From Pseudomonas sp. G34 (lineage in GTDB: Bacteria > Pseudomonadota > Gammaproteobacteria > Pseudomonadales > Pseudomonadaceae): a DNA stretch of 64,000 nucleotides. Both the position numbers and the translations under genes were made by a program. The notes beneath the pieces were generated by a model, which was given only the letters and a program-made list of their open reading frames with translations, made no database searches and had not been told where the DNA came from. The stretch is taken from positions 248,001 through 312,000 of the forward strand of contig NZ_JAVHZV010000029.1 in assembly GCF_031119625.1 (NCBI RefSeq), in the 5' to 3' direction. Below are positions 1 to 10,425 of this stretch, piece by piece (position 1 is the first letter of the stretch; each line of letters starts with the position of its first letter).

Positions 1-446
1 ACCTGTGCCTGAACGTCGGCGGCGATGGCGTGCTGACCCAGATGGTCAAGCTGTACAACCAGTTCCGCTGCTCGATCGTCGCGGTGCAGGAAGTGCCGAT
101 GGACGAGATCCACAAGTATGGCGTGATCGCCGGCGAAACCATCCGTGATGACATCTTCCGCGTCAGCCACATGGTCGAGAAGCCAAAAGCCGAAGATGCG
201 CCGTCGAACCTGGCGATCATCGGCCGCTACATCCTGACCCCGGATATCTTCGACCTGATCGAGAACACCGAGCCGGGCAAAGGCGGTGAAATCCAGATCA
301 CCGACGCGCTGATGAAACAGGCACAGGACGGCTGCGTGCTGGCCTACAAGTTCAAGGGGCAGCGTTTCGACTGCGGCGGCGCCGAGGGTTACATCGAGGC
401 AACCAACTTCTGCTTCGAGCACCTGTACCGCGAAGGCCGTGGCTGA
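1..446 (+). CDS. galU: UTP--glucose-1-phosphate uridylyltransferase GalU, C-terminal part (5' end outside window)
   Basis: Makes UDP-glucose from UTP and glucose-1-phosphate in the cytoplasm, for envelope sugars and exopolysaccharides. The reading frame is already open at the left edge (codons from position 3), so the gene starts upstream. The visible part runs from LCLNVGGDGVLTQMV through GVIAGE, VEKPKAEDAPSNLAI, GKGGEIQITDAL and the conserved C-terminal FDCGGAEGY region; these are hallmark GalU segments. It ends at TGA 444-446 and is followed closely by a strong terminator. UDP-glucose is also the donor used by CrtX in the adjoining cluster, a plausible metabolic link, though the terminator argues against co-transcription. 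Confidence 0.96.
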   Translation, partial: LCLNVGGDGVLTQMVKLYNQFRCSIVAVQEVPMDEIHKYGVIAGETIRDDIFRVSHMVEKPKAEDAPSNLAIIGRYILTPDIFDLIENTEPGKGGEIQITDALMKQAQDGCVLAYKFKGQRFDCGGAEGYIEATNFCFEHLYREGRG

Positions 447-463
447 TACGCGACACTGATCGA

Positions 464-492
464 GAAAACCGGGCCACGTGCCCGGTTTTTTA
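464..492 (+). terminator. Intrinsic terminator after galU
   Basis: AAAACCGGG (464-472) pairs with CCCGGTTTT (481-489) across a short loop and is followed by a T-run. It lies 18 nt after the galU stop codon. Confidence 0.85.
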
Positions 493-700
493 TTGCCTGC
501 GCCTTGTTGACCTGGGCCATACGGCGATCACCATCTGCGGATACAATCGCCCAAGGCCCGGCAGCTCCAAACAGATGGATCGGATGGCTGCGCGCAGGGT
601 CGATAACAGTGGCCGATGCGCAGCGATCGCGCTTGGTCATTGCCCTGCAAGTTGGCAAACTGCCTCTTCACCTATTCAGCGCTCGTGCGCCGGTTACCCG

Positions 701-1237
701 ATGATCATCAACACTCTGGTTTTTCTCGCCACCCTGACCGCCATGGAAGGCGTGGCCTATTACGCTCACAAATACGTGATGCACGGCTGGGGTTGGGGTT
801 GGCACCGTTCGCACCATGAGCCGCGCGAGGGCTGGTTCGAGAAGAACGACCTGTACGCCGTGGTGTTCGCCGGGCTGGCCATCGTGCTGATCGCCCTGGG
901 TACTCAGGGCATGCACCCACTGGAGTGGATCGGCGCCGGCATGACGGCTTACGGCCTGCTGTATTTCGTGGTGCACGACGGCCTGGTGCATCACCGCTGG
1001 CCGTTTCGTTTCGTGCCGCGCAGCGGCTACCTCAAGCGCCTGTACCAGGCGCATCTGATGCACCACGCGGTGGAGGGCAAGGAGCGCTGCGTGTCGTTCG
1101 GCTTTCTCTATGCCCCGACTACGGCGCGTCTGAAGGCGCAGTTGCGGGCGATGCACGATGGTCCGCTGCGCAAGACGGACGCGGACGTTGCCACAGCTGC
1201 GCGGAGCGAGCCGGCCAGCGCGCGAAGCGACTCGTAA
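701..1237 (+). CDS. crtZ: Beta-carotene hydroxylase CrtZ
   Basis: Membrane di-iron hydroxylase that converts beta-carotene to zeaxanthin. The 178-residue product carries the histidine clusters of the fatty-acid-hydroxylase/CrtZ family: H23-x4-H28, H35-x2-H38H39, H92-x4-H97H98 and H118-x2-H121H122, separated by hydrophobic stretches. The start ATG at 701 is chosen because the protein then begins MIINTLVFLA and aligns with the usual CrtZ N-terminus; in-frame starts from 575 add an arginine-rich leader unlike the family, and no strong ribosome site marks either. It converges with crtB, and the two coding regions overlap by 119 bp (1119-1237), an arrangement known from Pantoea crt clusters. The last roughly 20 residues, which lie in the overlap, are low-complexity. 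Confidence 0.93.
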   Translation: MIINTLVFLATLTAMEGVAYYAHKYVMHGWGWGWHRSHHEPREGWFEKNDLYAVVFAGLAIVLIALGTQGMHPLEWIGAGMTAYGLLYFVVHDGLVHHRWPFRFVPRSGYLKRLYQAHLMHHAVEGKERCVSFGFLYAPTTARLKAQLRAMHDGPLRKTDADVATAARSEPASARSDS

Positions 1238-2116
1238 GCGCGCGCCACAAACCGATCGACACGGCGCCGATCTTCTCCGCCTTGGAGGTTGAAATGCGCT
1301 CGTCCCAGGCGTGTTCACCGGCTTCCAGCACCTTCATGCCGATCTGTCGATACACCGCAGCGGCCGTCGCCACTGCCCAGGCCGAACGCCAGGGCAGGGC
1401 GGCAAGGCCCGCCTGGGCACTGGCATAATAGGGCTCGGCCAGCTCCACCAGACGCTGACCAAGCACGGCGATGGCGGGCCGGTGATGAATGTCGGCGACC
1501 TGGTCACGTGGTACGCCCAGCTCCTCAAGCCACTGTTCGGGCAGATAGCAACGGCCTACCGCTGCGTCAGGGATGATGTCGCGGGCGATATTGGTCAGCT
1601 GAAAGGCCAGGCCCAGGTCGCAGGCACGATCCAGCGTCGGTTCGTCGCGCGCGCCCATCACCCGGGCCATCATCAGGCCCACCACGCCAGCGACGTGGTA
1701 GCAGTATTGCAGGGTGTCATCGAGGCTCAGGTAGCGCCGCTCCAGCACATCCATCTCGAAGCCGGCCAGGTGCTCGAGGGCGTGCTGCTCGGCAATCTGG
1801 TGGGCGAGCACCACCTGGCGAAAGGCGGCGAATGCCGGGTCATCCAGCGCTTCACCGTTGTACACGGCGCGGGTCTGGGCCTTCAGGTGGGCGAGGCGTC
1901 GCTCGGCTTCTTCGCGGCTGATCGACACCGCATCGTGGCCGGCTTCCTGGCCGTCGATCACATCGTCGCAGTGCCGGCACCAGGCGTAGAGCATCACGGC
2001 GCCGCGGCGGGTTCGCTCGTCGAACAGCTTCGACGCCGCGGCGAAGCTTTTCGAGCCCACCGCGATGCTCTGGTTGGCGTGCTCGATCAGCGCGTCATCC
2101 TGCGCCGCCTTGCCCG

Positions 2117-2120
<4 letters not shown>
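1119..2120 (-). CDS. crtB: 15-cis-phytoene synthase CrtB
   Basis: Condenses two geranylgeranyl diphosphates to phytoene. The 333-residue protein has the two aspartate-rich regions of squalene/phytoene synthases: CDDVID (D52, D53) and NIARDIIPD (D181, D185), the latter within the LAFQLTNIARD signature. It is the last gene of the operon fni-crtX-crtY-crtI-crtB, and its start overlaps the crtI stop by 4 nt (ATGA), suggesting translational coupling. The protein is about 20-25 residues longer than Pantoea CrtB because of an Arg/Ala/Pro-rich tail encoded where it overlaps crtZ on the other strand. Confidence 0.96.
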
Positions 2121-3603
<1,483 letters not shown>

Positions 3604-3607
<4 letters not shown>

Positions 3608-4770
3608 GAACGAGTCTCGAAATGCCTGGGGGCGTGGCGCATGGCCGCCCGCATGGCTTGATCAACGGGCACCGGCGGCTTGCCGATAAGAATGCGTGCG
3701 CGGTCGTACCAGGGGTTGCTGCCAGCGTAGAAACGCTCGATCAGCCCCGCGGGCAGGCCGTAGAAACGTTGCATCACCTGCCAGCGATCCTGGGGGCGGC
3801 CGGCCAGGAACAGCATGCGGTTGAGCAGCCGGTAAAAGCCCTGGTTGCGCCATTCGCCACGAGCCTGGGCGCGCAGGTCGCGGGCCAGGGTCGCGGCGTC
3901 GCGCAGCTCGTAGGCCACCAGCCAGTCGACCAGGCGCACGGCGTGGGGCAGGGAATAGCCGGTGGTGCAATGGAACAGCCCGGCCCGCAGCCCGGCCAGC
4001 GGCTGGCCAGCGGCTTCATCCCAGAAAGCGTCGAAATCGCCGGCCAGGGTGATGGGCAGGATGCCCTGTTCCTCGCGCAGGCATTCGGCCACCTGCCAGC
4101 CGTGCTGCCTGGCGTAGGCGGCAATGTGCTCGCGAAGCTGCTCGGTGCTGGCGCGATGGTTGTCGACGTAGTGGGTGTCTTCGATCAACAGCGTGTCCGC
4201 CGAGAAGGGCAGCACGTAGACGAAACGATAGCCGTCGCCCTGGGGCACGCGCGCGTCCATGATGATCGGCGCGGTCAGCCCGTGGGGCTGTTCGAGGCGC
4301 AGCAGCTGGCCGACGAAAGCCTGCTGGCCAAGCACCAGATTGCTGCTCTGCCGCGCACCGCGGCCATCGATCACTGCGCGGGCCTCGAGGCGTTCGCCGC
4401 TTGCCAGCAGCACGTGGGTCGGGCTGATCTCGCTGATGCTGCTGTTCAAGCGCAGGGAAGAGCCCAGCGCCGGGGTGATCACCTCGGCGAAGTGCTCGCC
4501 GGTGATGCTGGCGTAACCGCTGTCCATGGCCCGCGACAGATAGGGGAAGTGCACCTGGTAGCTTGCCCAGCGCTTGACCACCAGCGGCTCCAGCCAGCGG
4601 TGCTGCGCTTCGCTCAGGTCGCCATCGTGGAACGACCAGGTATGGTTGCCGCCCAGGTGTGGCTGCTCTTCGATGCACAGTACCTTCAGGTCCGGCCGCT
4701 GTTGCTGCAAACGCCAGGCGATAAGGCCATTGGCGAGGCCGCCGCCAGCAAGAATCAGGTCATGGGTCAT
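3604..4770 (-). CDS. crtY: Lycopene beta-cyclase CrtY
   Basis: Cyclises both ends of lycopene to beta-carotene. The 388-residue protein starts [20 protein letters not shown], the family's dinucleotide-binding N-terminus; the frame stays open further upstream but that part is a shadow of crtX. Other CrtY-like segments are GNHTWSFHD, FPYLSRAMDSGYASIT, VIDGRGAR and FHCTTGYSLPHAV. Start ATG at 4770 overlaps the crtX stop by 4 nt, which supports the choice. It acts between CrtI and CrtZ in the zeaxanthin route. Confidence 0.96.
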
Positions 4771-6038
4771 AGGGTGTGCGCCTGTGTCGTGGCGTGCTCG
4801 ACCACGGCGGCCTCGACGATATCGGCAGCCCGCGCAACGCCGCCTGCCTGCTGCAGCTCCTCGATCAGCGCATCGAAACCGGGCAACGGTTGTGCGAGCA
4901 GCGCCCGCAGCGCACTTTCGATACGTGCTGCACTGGCGCGCCGGCTCAATTGACTGCCCACGCCGCGATAGGCCACACGGGCCGCGACACCTGGCTGGTC
5001 GAAGGCAATCGGCATCACCAGCATCGGCGTGCGGGCGGCAATCGCATCCATCACGGTATTCAGGCCGCCATGGGTAATCACCGCATCGGCCTGCTCCAGC
5101 GCCCATTGCTGGGGCGCGAAATCGGTCACCCAGGTAGCGCCGCAGTCGATCAGCCGGCGCTCCTGGGCGGCGTCCAGTTTGCCGCAGTGGGCGATCAGCA
5201 ACTGGCCGTCGAGGCGCTTGCAGGCCTTGGCGATGCGCTCGAACAGCGTGAGGCGGTCACCTTGCAGGGTACCCAGGCTGGCGAAAAAAAACGGCCGCTG
5301 CTTGTCGATGGGCCACTCACCCTGCCGGGGCGCCAGCGGGCTGCGCAGCGGGCCGACCGCATGGAAACTGGCCGGCAACTGGCTGCGCGGAAAGTCGAAG
5401 CCGGGCAGGGTCTGGCTGATCTGCGCCAGCGGCGACAGGCATTCGTGCAAGGCGGTGCGCGGCGGCACGCCCAGGCGCAGCGCTGCGTCGTTGATCACCT
5501 TGCCGAGCGGCTTCATCAGCCAGTCGTACACCTGACTGCTGCCGCGGTACATGTGCTGGCTGCGCTCGTCGCTGGCGTAGGCGAAGGGCATTACCGGCAG
5601 CGGCAGGCCGGGCTCGCGATTGACCGGCAGCGCACAGGCGACGGATACGAACGGCAATCCCAGGCTTTCGGCAACCAGCCCGCCAGCCGGCTCCATCTGG
5701 TCGCAGAGCAGGGCATCGATCCCGTTGTCCGCCAGCGCTTGTGGCAGCTCGTTGCAGAGCATGGCGGTGGTGCCCGCCATCTGTTTGATGATCCGTCGCA
5801 GGCCCCAGGGCGTATCCGGGTGCGCCGCCTGATGCAGGGTGCGCTCCAGGCTGCCCGGCGGATGGCTGCTGGCACCCACCGAGCGAAAGCTGACGCGCGG
5901 CTCGCTGAGCCAGTGAGCGGCGTCGGACTGATGAAAGAAGGTCACCCGATGGCCACGCTCGATCAGTTCGATGGCGAGGGCCTGCAAGGCCTGGAAGTGG
6001 CTGTAGTAGGGCGGTGCGACAACGGCGAAGTGGCTCAT
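4767..6038 (-). CDS. crtX: Zeaxanthin glucosyltransferase CrtX
   Basis: Transfers glucose from UDP-glucose to the hydroxyls of zeaxanthin, making the polar mono- and di-glucosides. The 423-residue protein is a GT1/UGT-fold enzyme: N-terminal acceptor domain starting [15 protein letters not shown], then a C-terminal nucleotide-sugar domain with [19 protein letters not shown] and [18 protein letters not shown], matching the UGT signature. It sits between fni and crtY with 4-nt overlaps on both sides. Its presence predicts glycosylated zeaxanthin as the end product. Confidence 0.95.
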   Translation of the reverse strand: MSHFAVVAPPYYSHFQALQALAIELIERGHRVTFFHQSDAAHWLSEPRVSFRSVGASSHPPGSLERTLHQAAHPDTPWGLRRIIKQMAGTTAMLCNELPQALADNGIDALLCDQMEPAGGLVAESLGLPFVSVACALPVNREPGLPLPVMPFAYASDERSQHMYRGSSQVYDWLMKPLGKVINDAALRLGVPPRTALHECLSPLAQISQTLPGFDFPRSQLPASFHAVGPLRSPLAPRQGEWPIDKQRPFFFASLGTLQGDRLTLFERIAKACKRLDGQLLIAHCGKLDAAQERRLIDCGATWVTDFAPQQWALEQADAVITHGGLNTVMDAIAARTPMLVMPIAFDQPGVAARVAYRGVGSQLSRRASAARIESALRALLAQPLPGFDALIEELQQAGGVARAADIVEAAVVEHATTQAHTL

Positions 6039-7072
6039 GCTTGGCCCGTCAGTAGCGGCGCGTGACGTAGCGCGGCGAGGTTGGCCGAGGCGGTGCAGAA
6101 GCAGGCCGTGCGCAGTTGCCGGATAACGATCTGGAAATGCTCGATCACCGCCTCGGTCGACAGCGTGGCGCCGGGCAGCGCACCAGCCGCCTGGCCGACG
6201 ATATCGGCGCCCAGGCGAATGGCTTTGGCCGCATCGACACCATCGCGGATACCGCCAGAGGCGATCAGGGTGGCCTGTGGCAGCGCCTCGCGTATCGCCT
6301 GCACGGCGCTCGCGGTGGGAATGCCCCAGTCGGCGAAGGCCATGGCTACCGCGCGATCGGCTTGATTGGCCGCGCGCTCGCCTTCCACCGCGGCCCAGCT
6401 GGTGCCACCTGCGCCGGCCACGTCGATGACCTGCACGCCAGCCTCGACCAGCGAGCGGGCTACCGCTGCCGACAAGCCCGCACCGACTTCCTTGACCACC
6501 ACCGGCACGTCCAGGCTGCTGGCAACACGCTCGATCTGCCTCAGCACGCCACGCCAGTCGCGGTCGCCTTCGGCCTGCACGGCTTCCTGCAGCGGGTTGA
6601 GATGGATGATCAGGCCGTTGGCCTGCAAGGTATCGACCGCGCGGCGGGCCAGGTCGAGGCCGTCGGCCTCGAGCAACTGGGCGGCGCCGATATTCGACAG
6701 CAGCACGATATCCGGGGCCAGGCGGCGCAATTCGCGGGTCAGCCCCTGGTCATTGCCGGTCTGCAGGCTGACCCGCTGGGAGCCGACGCCCATGGCGATA
6801 CCCAGCTCCTGCGCGGCTTCGGCAAGGTGGCGGTTGATGGCTTCGGAGCGGTCGGCGCCGCCGGTCATCGAGCTGATCAGCAGCGGCGCCTGCAGCGTGA
6901 CGCCGAGCAAGGAGGCGCGCAGATCGATAGCCGCGTGGTCGAGCTCGGGCAGGGCGCAGTGCTCGAACTGCACCGCTGACCAGCCAGCACTGATGCGTGA
7001 CACCGCCTTGTGCCGGTCCAGAACGATATCCAGGTGATCATCCTTACGCCGACTGAGGTCGCTATTATTCAT
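6035..7072 (-). CDS. fni: Type 2 isopentenyl-diphosphate delta-isomerase
   Basis: FMN- and NAD(P)H-dependent isomerase interconverting IPP and DMAPP, the precursors CrtE needs. The 345-residue protein shows the [10 protein letters not shown] start, [15 protein letters not shown], the [10 protein letters not shown] region, VVKEVGAG and the late [14 protein letters not shown] phosphate-binding loop, all typical of the type 2 family. It is the first gene of the minus-strand crt operon and overlaps crtX by 4 nt. The divergent crtE is 273 bp away, so the intergenic region probably holds both promoters. Confidence 0.94.
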   Translation of the reverse strand: MNNSDLSRRKDDHLDIVLDRHKAVSRISAGWSAVQFEHCALPELDHAAIDLRASLLGVTLQAPLLISSMTGGADRSEAINRHLAEAAQELGIAMGVGSQRVSLQTGNDQGLTRELRRLAPDIVLLSNIGAAQLLEADGLDLARRAVDTLQANGLIIHLNPLQEAVQAEGDRDWRGVLRQIERVASSLDVPVVVKEVGAGLSAAVARSLVEAGVQVIDVAGAGGTSWAAVEGERAANQADRAVAMAFADWGIPTASAVQAIREALPQATLIASGGIRDGVDAAKAIRLGADIVGQAAGALPGATLSTEAVIEHFQIVIRQLRTACFCTASANLAALRHAPLLTGQA

Positions 7073-7158
7073 GCAGGCTCCATTGCGCCGGAATCATTTT
7101 CAAGTGCACGCGGTCTGTGCAAAACGGAATAATCGAATAGCATGTCGATTCAGCCGCC

Positions 7159-7180
7159 TTGTACAAGTCTTCTACAACCC
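7159..7180. promoter_or_regulatory. Tandem 11-bp repeats resembling a CarH/LitR operator in the fni-crtE divergent region
   Basis: TTGTACAAGTC (7159-7169) is followed directly by TTCTACAACCC (7170-7180). Each fits nTnTACAnnnn, the 11-bp direct-repeat form described for operators of B12-dependent MerR-type photoreceptors (CarH/LitR), which often control carotenoid genes. They lie in the 273-bp fni/crtE intergenic region (7073-7345), which holds no gene. Only two repeats are present and no MerR-type regulator is in the window, so the assignment is an inference. Confidence 0.4.
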
Positions 7181-7345
7181 ACTGGCGGGCAAGATTATCA
7201 GGCAACCGCGCGCATTAGACGTTCCAACATTACAAATCGGCTTTGGTTACGAACGTTTCAATGTCACGATCGTACACTGCCGTGACCTTGCAGTACTGGA
7301 AGGTATGTTCGGGTACTGCAGGAATACAGAAGAAGAGAGTGAACG

Positions 7346-8233
7346 ATGACGGCTTATGCGACTGCGACGATCGACAGCGGATTTACCGAACACCTGATGC
7401 AGCTGCGGGCGGCCATTGATGGCCGGCTCGATGAGCTGCTGCCAGCCGCCAGCAATGAGCGCGATCTGGTCGCCGCCGCCGTTCGCGATGGTGCTCTGGC
7501 GCCGGGCAAGCGCATGCGTCCGCTGTTGCTGTTGCTCGCGGCCAATGGCCTGGGCGCCAGCCAGCACCACGCGCTGGACATGGCCTGCGCCATCGAGATG
7601 GTGCACGCCGCCTCGCTGATTCTCGACGACATGCCCTGCATGGATAACGCCCAGTTGCGCCGGGGCAGGCCGACCGTGCACCTGGCGTTCGGTGAGGACA
7701 TCGCCATCCTCGCCGCCGTGGCATTGCTGTCGCGAGCATTCGGCGTGGTCGCGTCGATCGATGGGTTGCGCCCGCTGGTGCGCACCCAACTGGTGGAAAT
7801 TCTGGCCAATACCGTGGGCTCCCAGGGGCTGGTACAGGGGCAACTGCAGGACTTGCGTGATGGCAAGCATGCGCGCAGCGAAGAAGAGATCGCCGCCACC
7901 AACAACCTCAAGACCGGTGTGCTGTTCAGCGCGATCATGGACATGGCGTACCTGATCAGCGATGCACCCAAGCCGGTGCGCAGCGTGCTGCAGCGCTTCG
8001 CCATCGAACTGGGGCATGCCGTGCAGCTCTATGATGACCTGCAGGACATCAACCCCAACAGCGACAAGGATCAGGGCAAGGATGACGGCAAGTCGACCCT
8101 GCTGGCCCTGTATGGCGAGCAGAAAGTGCGCGAGCGCCTCGATGGGCACCTGGCGCGCGCCCAGGTCTGCCTGGATGAAGCCTATGGCGGCGACGTCTAC
8201 ATCGCCCGCTTCTTGAGCATGTTGTTCGCCTGA
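7346..8233 (+). CDS. crtE: Geranylgeranyl diphosphate synthase CrtE
   Basis: Trans-prenyltransferase making C20 geranylgeranyl diphosphate for CrtB. The 295-residue protein has the first aspartate-rich motif as DDMPCMD (DDx4D, the long form common in bacterial enzymes), GKRMRPLL near the N-terminus and the second aspartate motif YDDLQD. ATG 7346 follows AAGAAGAGAGTG as ribosome site. It is divergent from fni, unlike Pantoea clusters where crtE leads the same operon. Its stop codon abuts the stop of the convergent downstream gene with no spacer. Confidence 0.95.
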   Translation: MTAYATATIDSGFTEHLMQLRAAIDGRLDELLPAASNERDLVAAAVRDGALAPGKRMRPLLLLLAANGLGASQHHALDMACAIEMVHAASLILDDMPCMDNAQLRRGRPTVHLAFGEDIAILAAVALLSRAFGVVASIDGLRPLVRTQLVEILANTVGSQGLVQGQLQDLRDGKHARSEEEIAATNNLKTGVLFSAIMDMAYLISDAPKPVRSVLQRFAIELGHAVQLYDDLQDINPNSDKDQGKDDGKSTLLALYGEQKVRERLDGHLARAQVCLDEAYGGDVYIARFLSMLFA

Positions 8234-8698
8234 CTACTGCGGCAGTGCCTCGAGGGCGCCCTGCAGTGCGGCGGCATCGCTGAAACGCTGCTCGCGGATC
8301 ACCTTGCCATCTTCCAGCTCCAGCCACTGCACGGTTTCCCGATCACCGTCATAGCGGCTGGCGACCCGGCCGGTCTGGTCGAGCATGATGCGGTACTTGG
8401 CCGAGCGCATGGCCGGCACTGCCACCATCTTCGCCAGCGACGGCATCTTCTCGATATCCGCCACATAGACCACGTGGCGGGCATCCAGGAAACCTTCCTG
8501 CTTCTCTTCCAGCGCGCCATTGACCAGGCGTGCGGTAGACATGCTGCGCGCCACCAGCACCACGCGGGCGCTGTCATCCAGGGTGTAAGCCTTCTCGAAT
8601 TGATCCAGTAGCGTCCAGCGCGTCGGTACTGGCGCCTCACCGCCTGCCCAGGCAGATGAACAGACAACACTGAACAACAGGATGCTAAGACGCTTCAT
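8234..8698 (-). CDS. Exported protein of unknown function (conserved Pseudomonas family)
   Basis: 154 residues with a clear signal peptide (MKRLSILLFSVVCSSAWAG) and a short domain starting WTLLDQFEKAYTLDDSARVVLVAR, followed by DARHVVYVADIEKMP and KYRIMLDQTGR. This layout resembles thioredoxin-fold periplasmic proteins that lack the CxxC motif; databases sometimes give such Pseudomonas proteins misleading dehydrogenase names. No cysteine pair is present in the mature part, so redox activity is not predicted. Start ATG 8698 is chosen because it begins the signal peptide; an upstream in-frame extension to 8851 is unsupported. Confidence 0.75.
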   Translation of the reverse strand: MKRLSILLFSVVCSSAWAGGEAPVPTRWTLLDQFEKAYTLDDSARVVLVARSMSTARLVNGALEEKQEGFLDARHVVYVADIEKMPSLAKMVAVPAMRSAKYRIMLDQTGRVASRYDGDRETVQWLELEDGKVIREQRFSDAAALQGALEALPQ

Positions 8699-8855
8699 GG
8701 TGGGCCGCTCTGTCGGAAATTGGCAGCACAATAGAGCGCAGCGGTGCTGCTTGCCAAATATTTTGCGCTCGCCCGCAACGCCGGGGCTTATCTGCGCGGC
8801 CGGGGTTTGCCCGGGCGCAGCAAATCGCTGGGCGAGGCTACCTTTCGACATGATT

Positions 8856-8868
8856 GTTAATTAGAATC
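8856..8868. promoter_or_regulatory. Possible Fur box upstream of the FecI-like sigma gene
   Basis: GTTAATTAGAATC matches 10 of 13 positions of a GATAATTATTATC-type Fur core and sits 35 nt upstream of the sigma-factor start, where FecI-family genes usually carry a Fur site. The surrounding 8840-8890 stretch is AT-rich compared with its flanks. Iron repression through Fur is inferred. Confidence 0.45.
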
Positions 8869-8903
8869 GATCTCGTTATTGATCTTTCGTAACGAGGGTC
8901 TGC

Positions 8904-9416
8904 ATGGGCAGTTTGGCTGTATCGAGTGAGCAGGCTTTCCACAATCTCTACCGAGAACACCGCAACTGGCTCGAGCAATGGCTGAGCCGGCGCATGGGTA
9001 ACGGCTGGGATGCTGCCGACCTTAGCCAGGATGCCTTCATGCGTGTGCTGGCTGGGTCCCAGTCGATCAGTGAGCTGCAGGAGCCGCGTGCCTACCTGAA
9101 AACCATCGGCAAGCGCCTGCTGATCAACCTCTACAAGCGTCGCAGCCTGGAACAGGCGTATGTGGATGCGCTGGCGCAGCTACCGCAAGCCTGCGCGCCG
9201 TCACCGGAAGAGCGCTGGCTGGTGCTGGAAACCTTGCAGGCCCTGGACGAGCTGCTCGACGGGCTGCCCCATGTGGTGCGTCGAGCGTTCCTGCTCAGCC
9301 AGCTCGAAGGGCTCGGCTACCGGGACATCGCCGAGCGCCTCGGGGTCTCCGAGCGCAGCGTCAAACGCTACATGGTGCAGGCTTACGAGCACTGTCTGCT
9401 GGTCGAGCTGTGCTGA
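8904..9416 (+). CDS. FecI-family extracytoplasmic-function sigma factor
   Basis: 170-residue ECF sigma factor. Region 2 is seen in AFHNLYREHRNWLEQWLSRR and ADLSQDAFMRVL, region 4 in LDGLPHVVRRAFLLSQLEGL and YRDIAERLGVSERSVKRYM. FecI-type sigmas transcribe the gene of a TonB receptor when that receptor binds its ferric chelate and signals through FecR. The following fecR-type gene overlaps its end by 7 nt and the receptor gene is next. A possible Fur box lies upstream. Confidence 0.92.
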   Translation: MGSLAVSSEQAFHNLYREHRNWLEQWLSRRMGNGWDAADLSQDAFMRVLAGSQSISELQEPRAYLKTIGKRLLINLYKRRSLEQAYVDALAQLPQACAPSPEERWLVLETLQALDELLDGLPHVVRRAFLLSQLEGLGYRDIAERLGVSERSVKRYMVQAYEHCLLVELC

Positions 9417-10360
9417 ACCGCGAAATCAGCGACGACACCCGCCGGGTCGCCCGTGCGGCGGCGCGCTGGTTGGCGTTGCTCGAGTCTGGCCAGGCCAGTG
9501 AGCGCGACCACCTGGCCCTGCAGCGTTGGCGCGATGTGCATGCCAGCCACGAACAGGCCTGGCAGAAGATCCAGGCCCTGCGCTCGCGCTTTGGCGGGTT
9601 GCCGGCCGAACTGGCGATGGCCAGCCTCGACCGCCCTGACCAGGGCCGGCGACGGATGCTCAAAGGCATGTTGGGGTTTGCCGCGTTGGCACCCGCTGCC
9701 TGGCTGGTCAGCCGCGAACTGCCTATCGATGCCTGGCGCGCCGATCTGGCAACCCGTGTCGGTGAGCGGCAACGGCTGACCCTGGCCGACGGCAGCGTGC
9801 TGGATATCAATACCGATTCTGCGCTGAACCTCGACGCGGCGGCGCGTCGCCTGACCCTGTTGCGCGGCGAGGTGGCCCTGAAGGTCGCTGGCAGCGCTCC
9901 GTTCGTTATCGAGACCAGCCAGGGCAGGGCGACGCTGGGGGCGGGTGAGGTCTGTGTGCGTCAGCAAGGCGGTAGCTGCCAGTTCTCGGTGCTGGGTGGT
10001 TCGCTGCAATTGCAGGCAAGTGCTTACCAGACGCAGGTTCTGCAGGCGGGGCAGCGGGTCACGCTGCGCGCTGGGCGCATCCAGTCCACCCAGAGTTTCG
10101 ATACCGCAGCGTTTGGCTGGCGTGACGGTGTGCTGATGGCCAATGACCAGTTGCTGGGCGATTTCCTGCGTGAACTCGACCGCTACCGCCCCGGCATTCT
10201 ACGTTGGTCACCAGCCCTGGAAAGCCTGCGGGTGACCGGCAGTTTCCGCCTGGCCGATACCGACCAGATCCTCGATCTGCTGGCCGCCAGCCTGCCTGTC
10301 GAGGTGCACAAACGCACCCGTTACTGGGTCACCTTGGTGCCGCGCGAAAAAACTGCCTGA
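9410..10360 (+). CDS. FecR-family anti-sigma/sigma regulator
   Basis: 316-residue inner-membrane regulator. The cytoplasmic N-terminal FecR domain includes RAAARWLALLESGQASERD and HASHEQAWQKIQ, a single membrane segment lies around MLGFAALAPAAWLV (about residues 84-97), and the periplasmic FecR domain shows ADGSVLDINTDSALNLD and RLTLLRGEVALKV. GTG 9410 is used as start and overlaps the sigma-factor stop, indicating translational coupling. It is expected to relay occupancy of the receptor to the sigma factor. Confidence 0.92.
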   Translation: MLNREISDDTRRVARAAARWLALLESGQASERDHLALQRWRDVHASHEQAWQKIQALRSRFGGLPAELAMASLDRPDQGRRRMLKGMLGFAALAPAAWLVSRELPIDAWRADLATRVGERQRLTLADGSVLDINTDSALNLDAAARRLTLLRGEVALKVAGSAPFVIETSQGRATLGAGEVCVRQQGGSCQFSVLGGSLQLQASAYQTQVLQAGQRVTLRAGRIQSTQSFDTAAFGWRDGVLMANDQLLGDFLRELDRYRPGILRWSPALESLRVTGSFRLADTDQILDLLAASLPVEVHKRTRYWVTLVPREKTA

Positions 10361-10425
10361 GGGCTGTCCCTTTTTTCTCACTCGCCTGTCATGGGAGGTA
10401 GTGAATTAAAAAGAGAGCGTCCGCC

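Noticed and set aside
7160-7176. TGT-N11-ACA read as a CrtJ/PpsR site
   Set aside because: CrtJ/PpsR sites need TGT-N12-ACA; the spacing is one short, and the tandem 11-bp repeat reading explains the sequence better.
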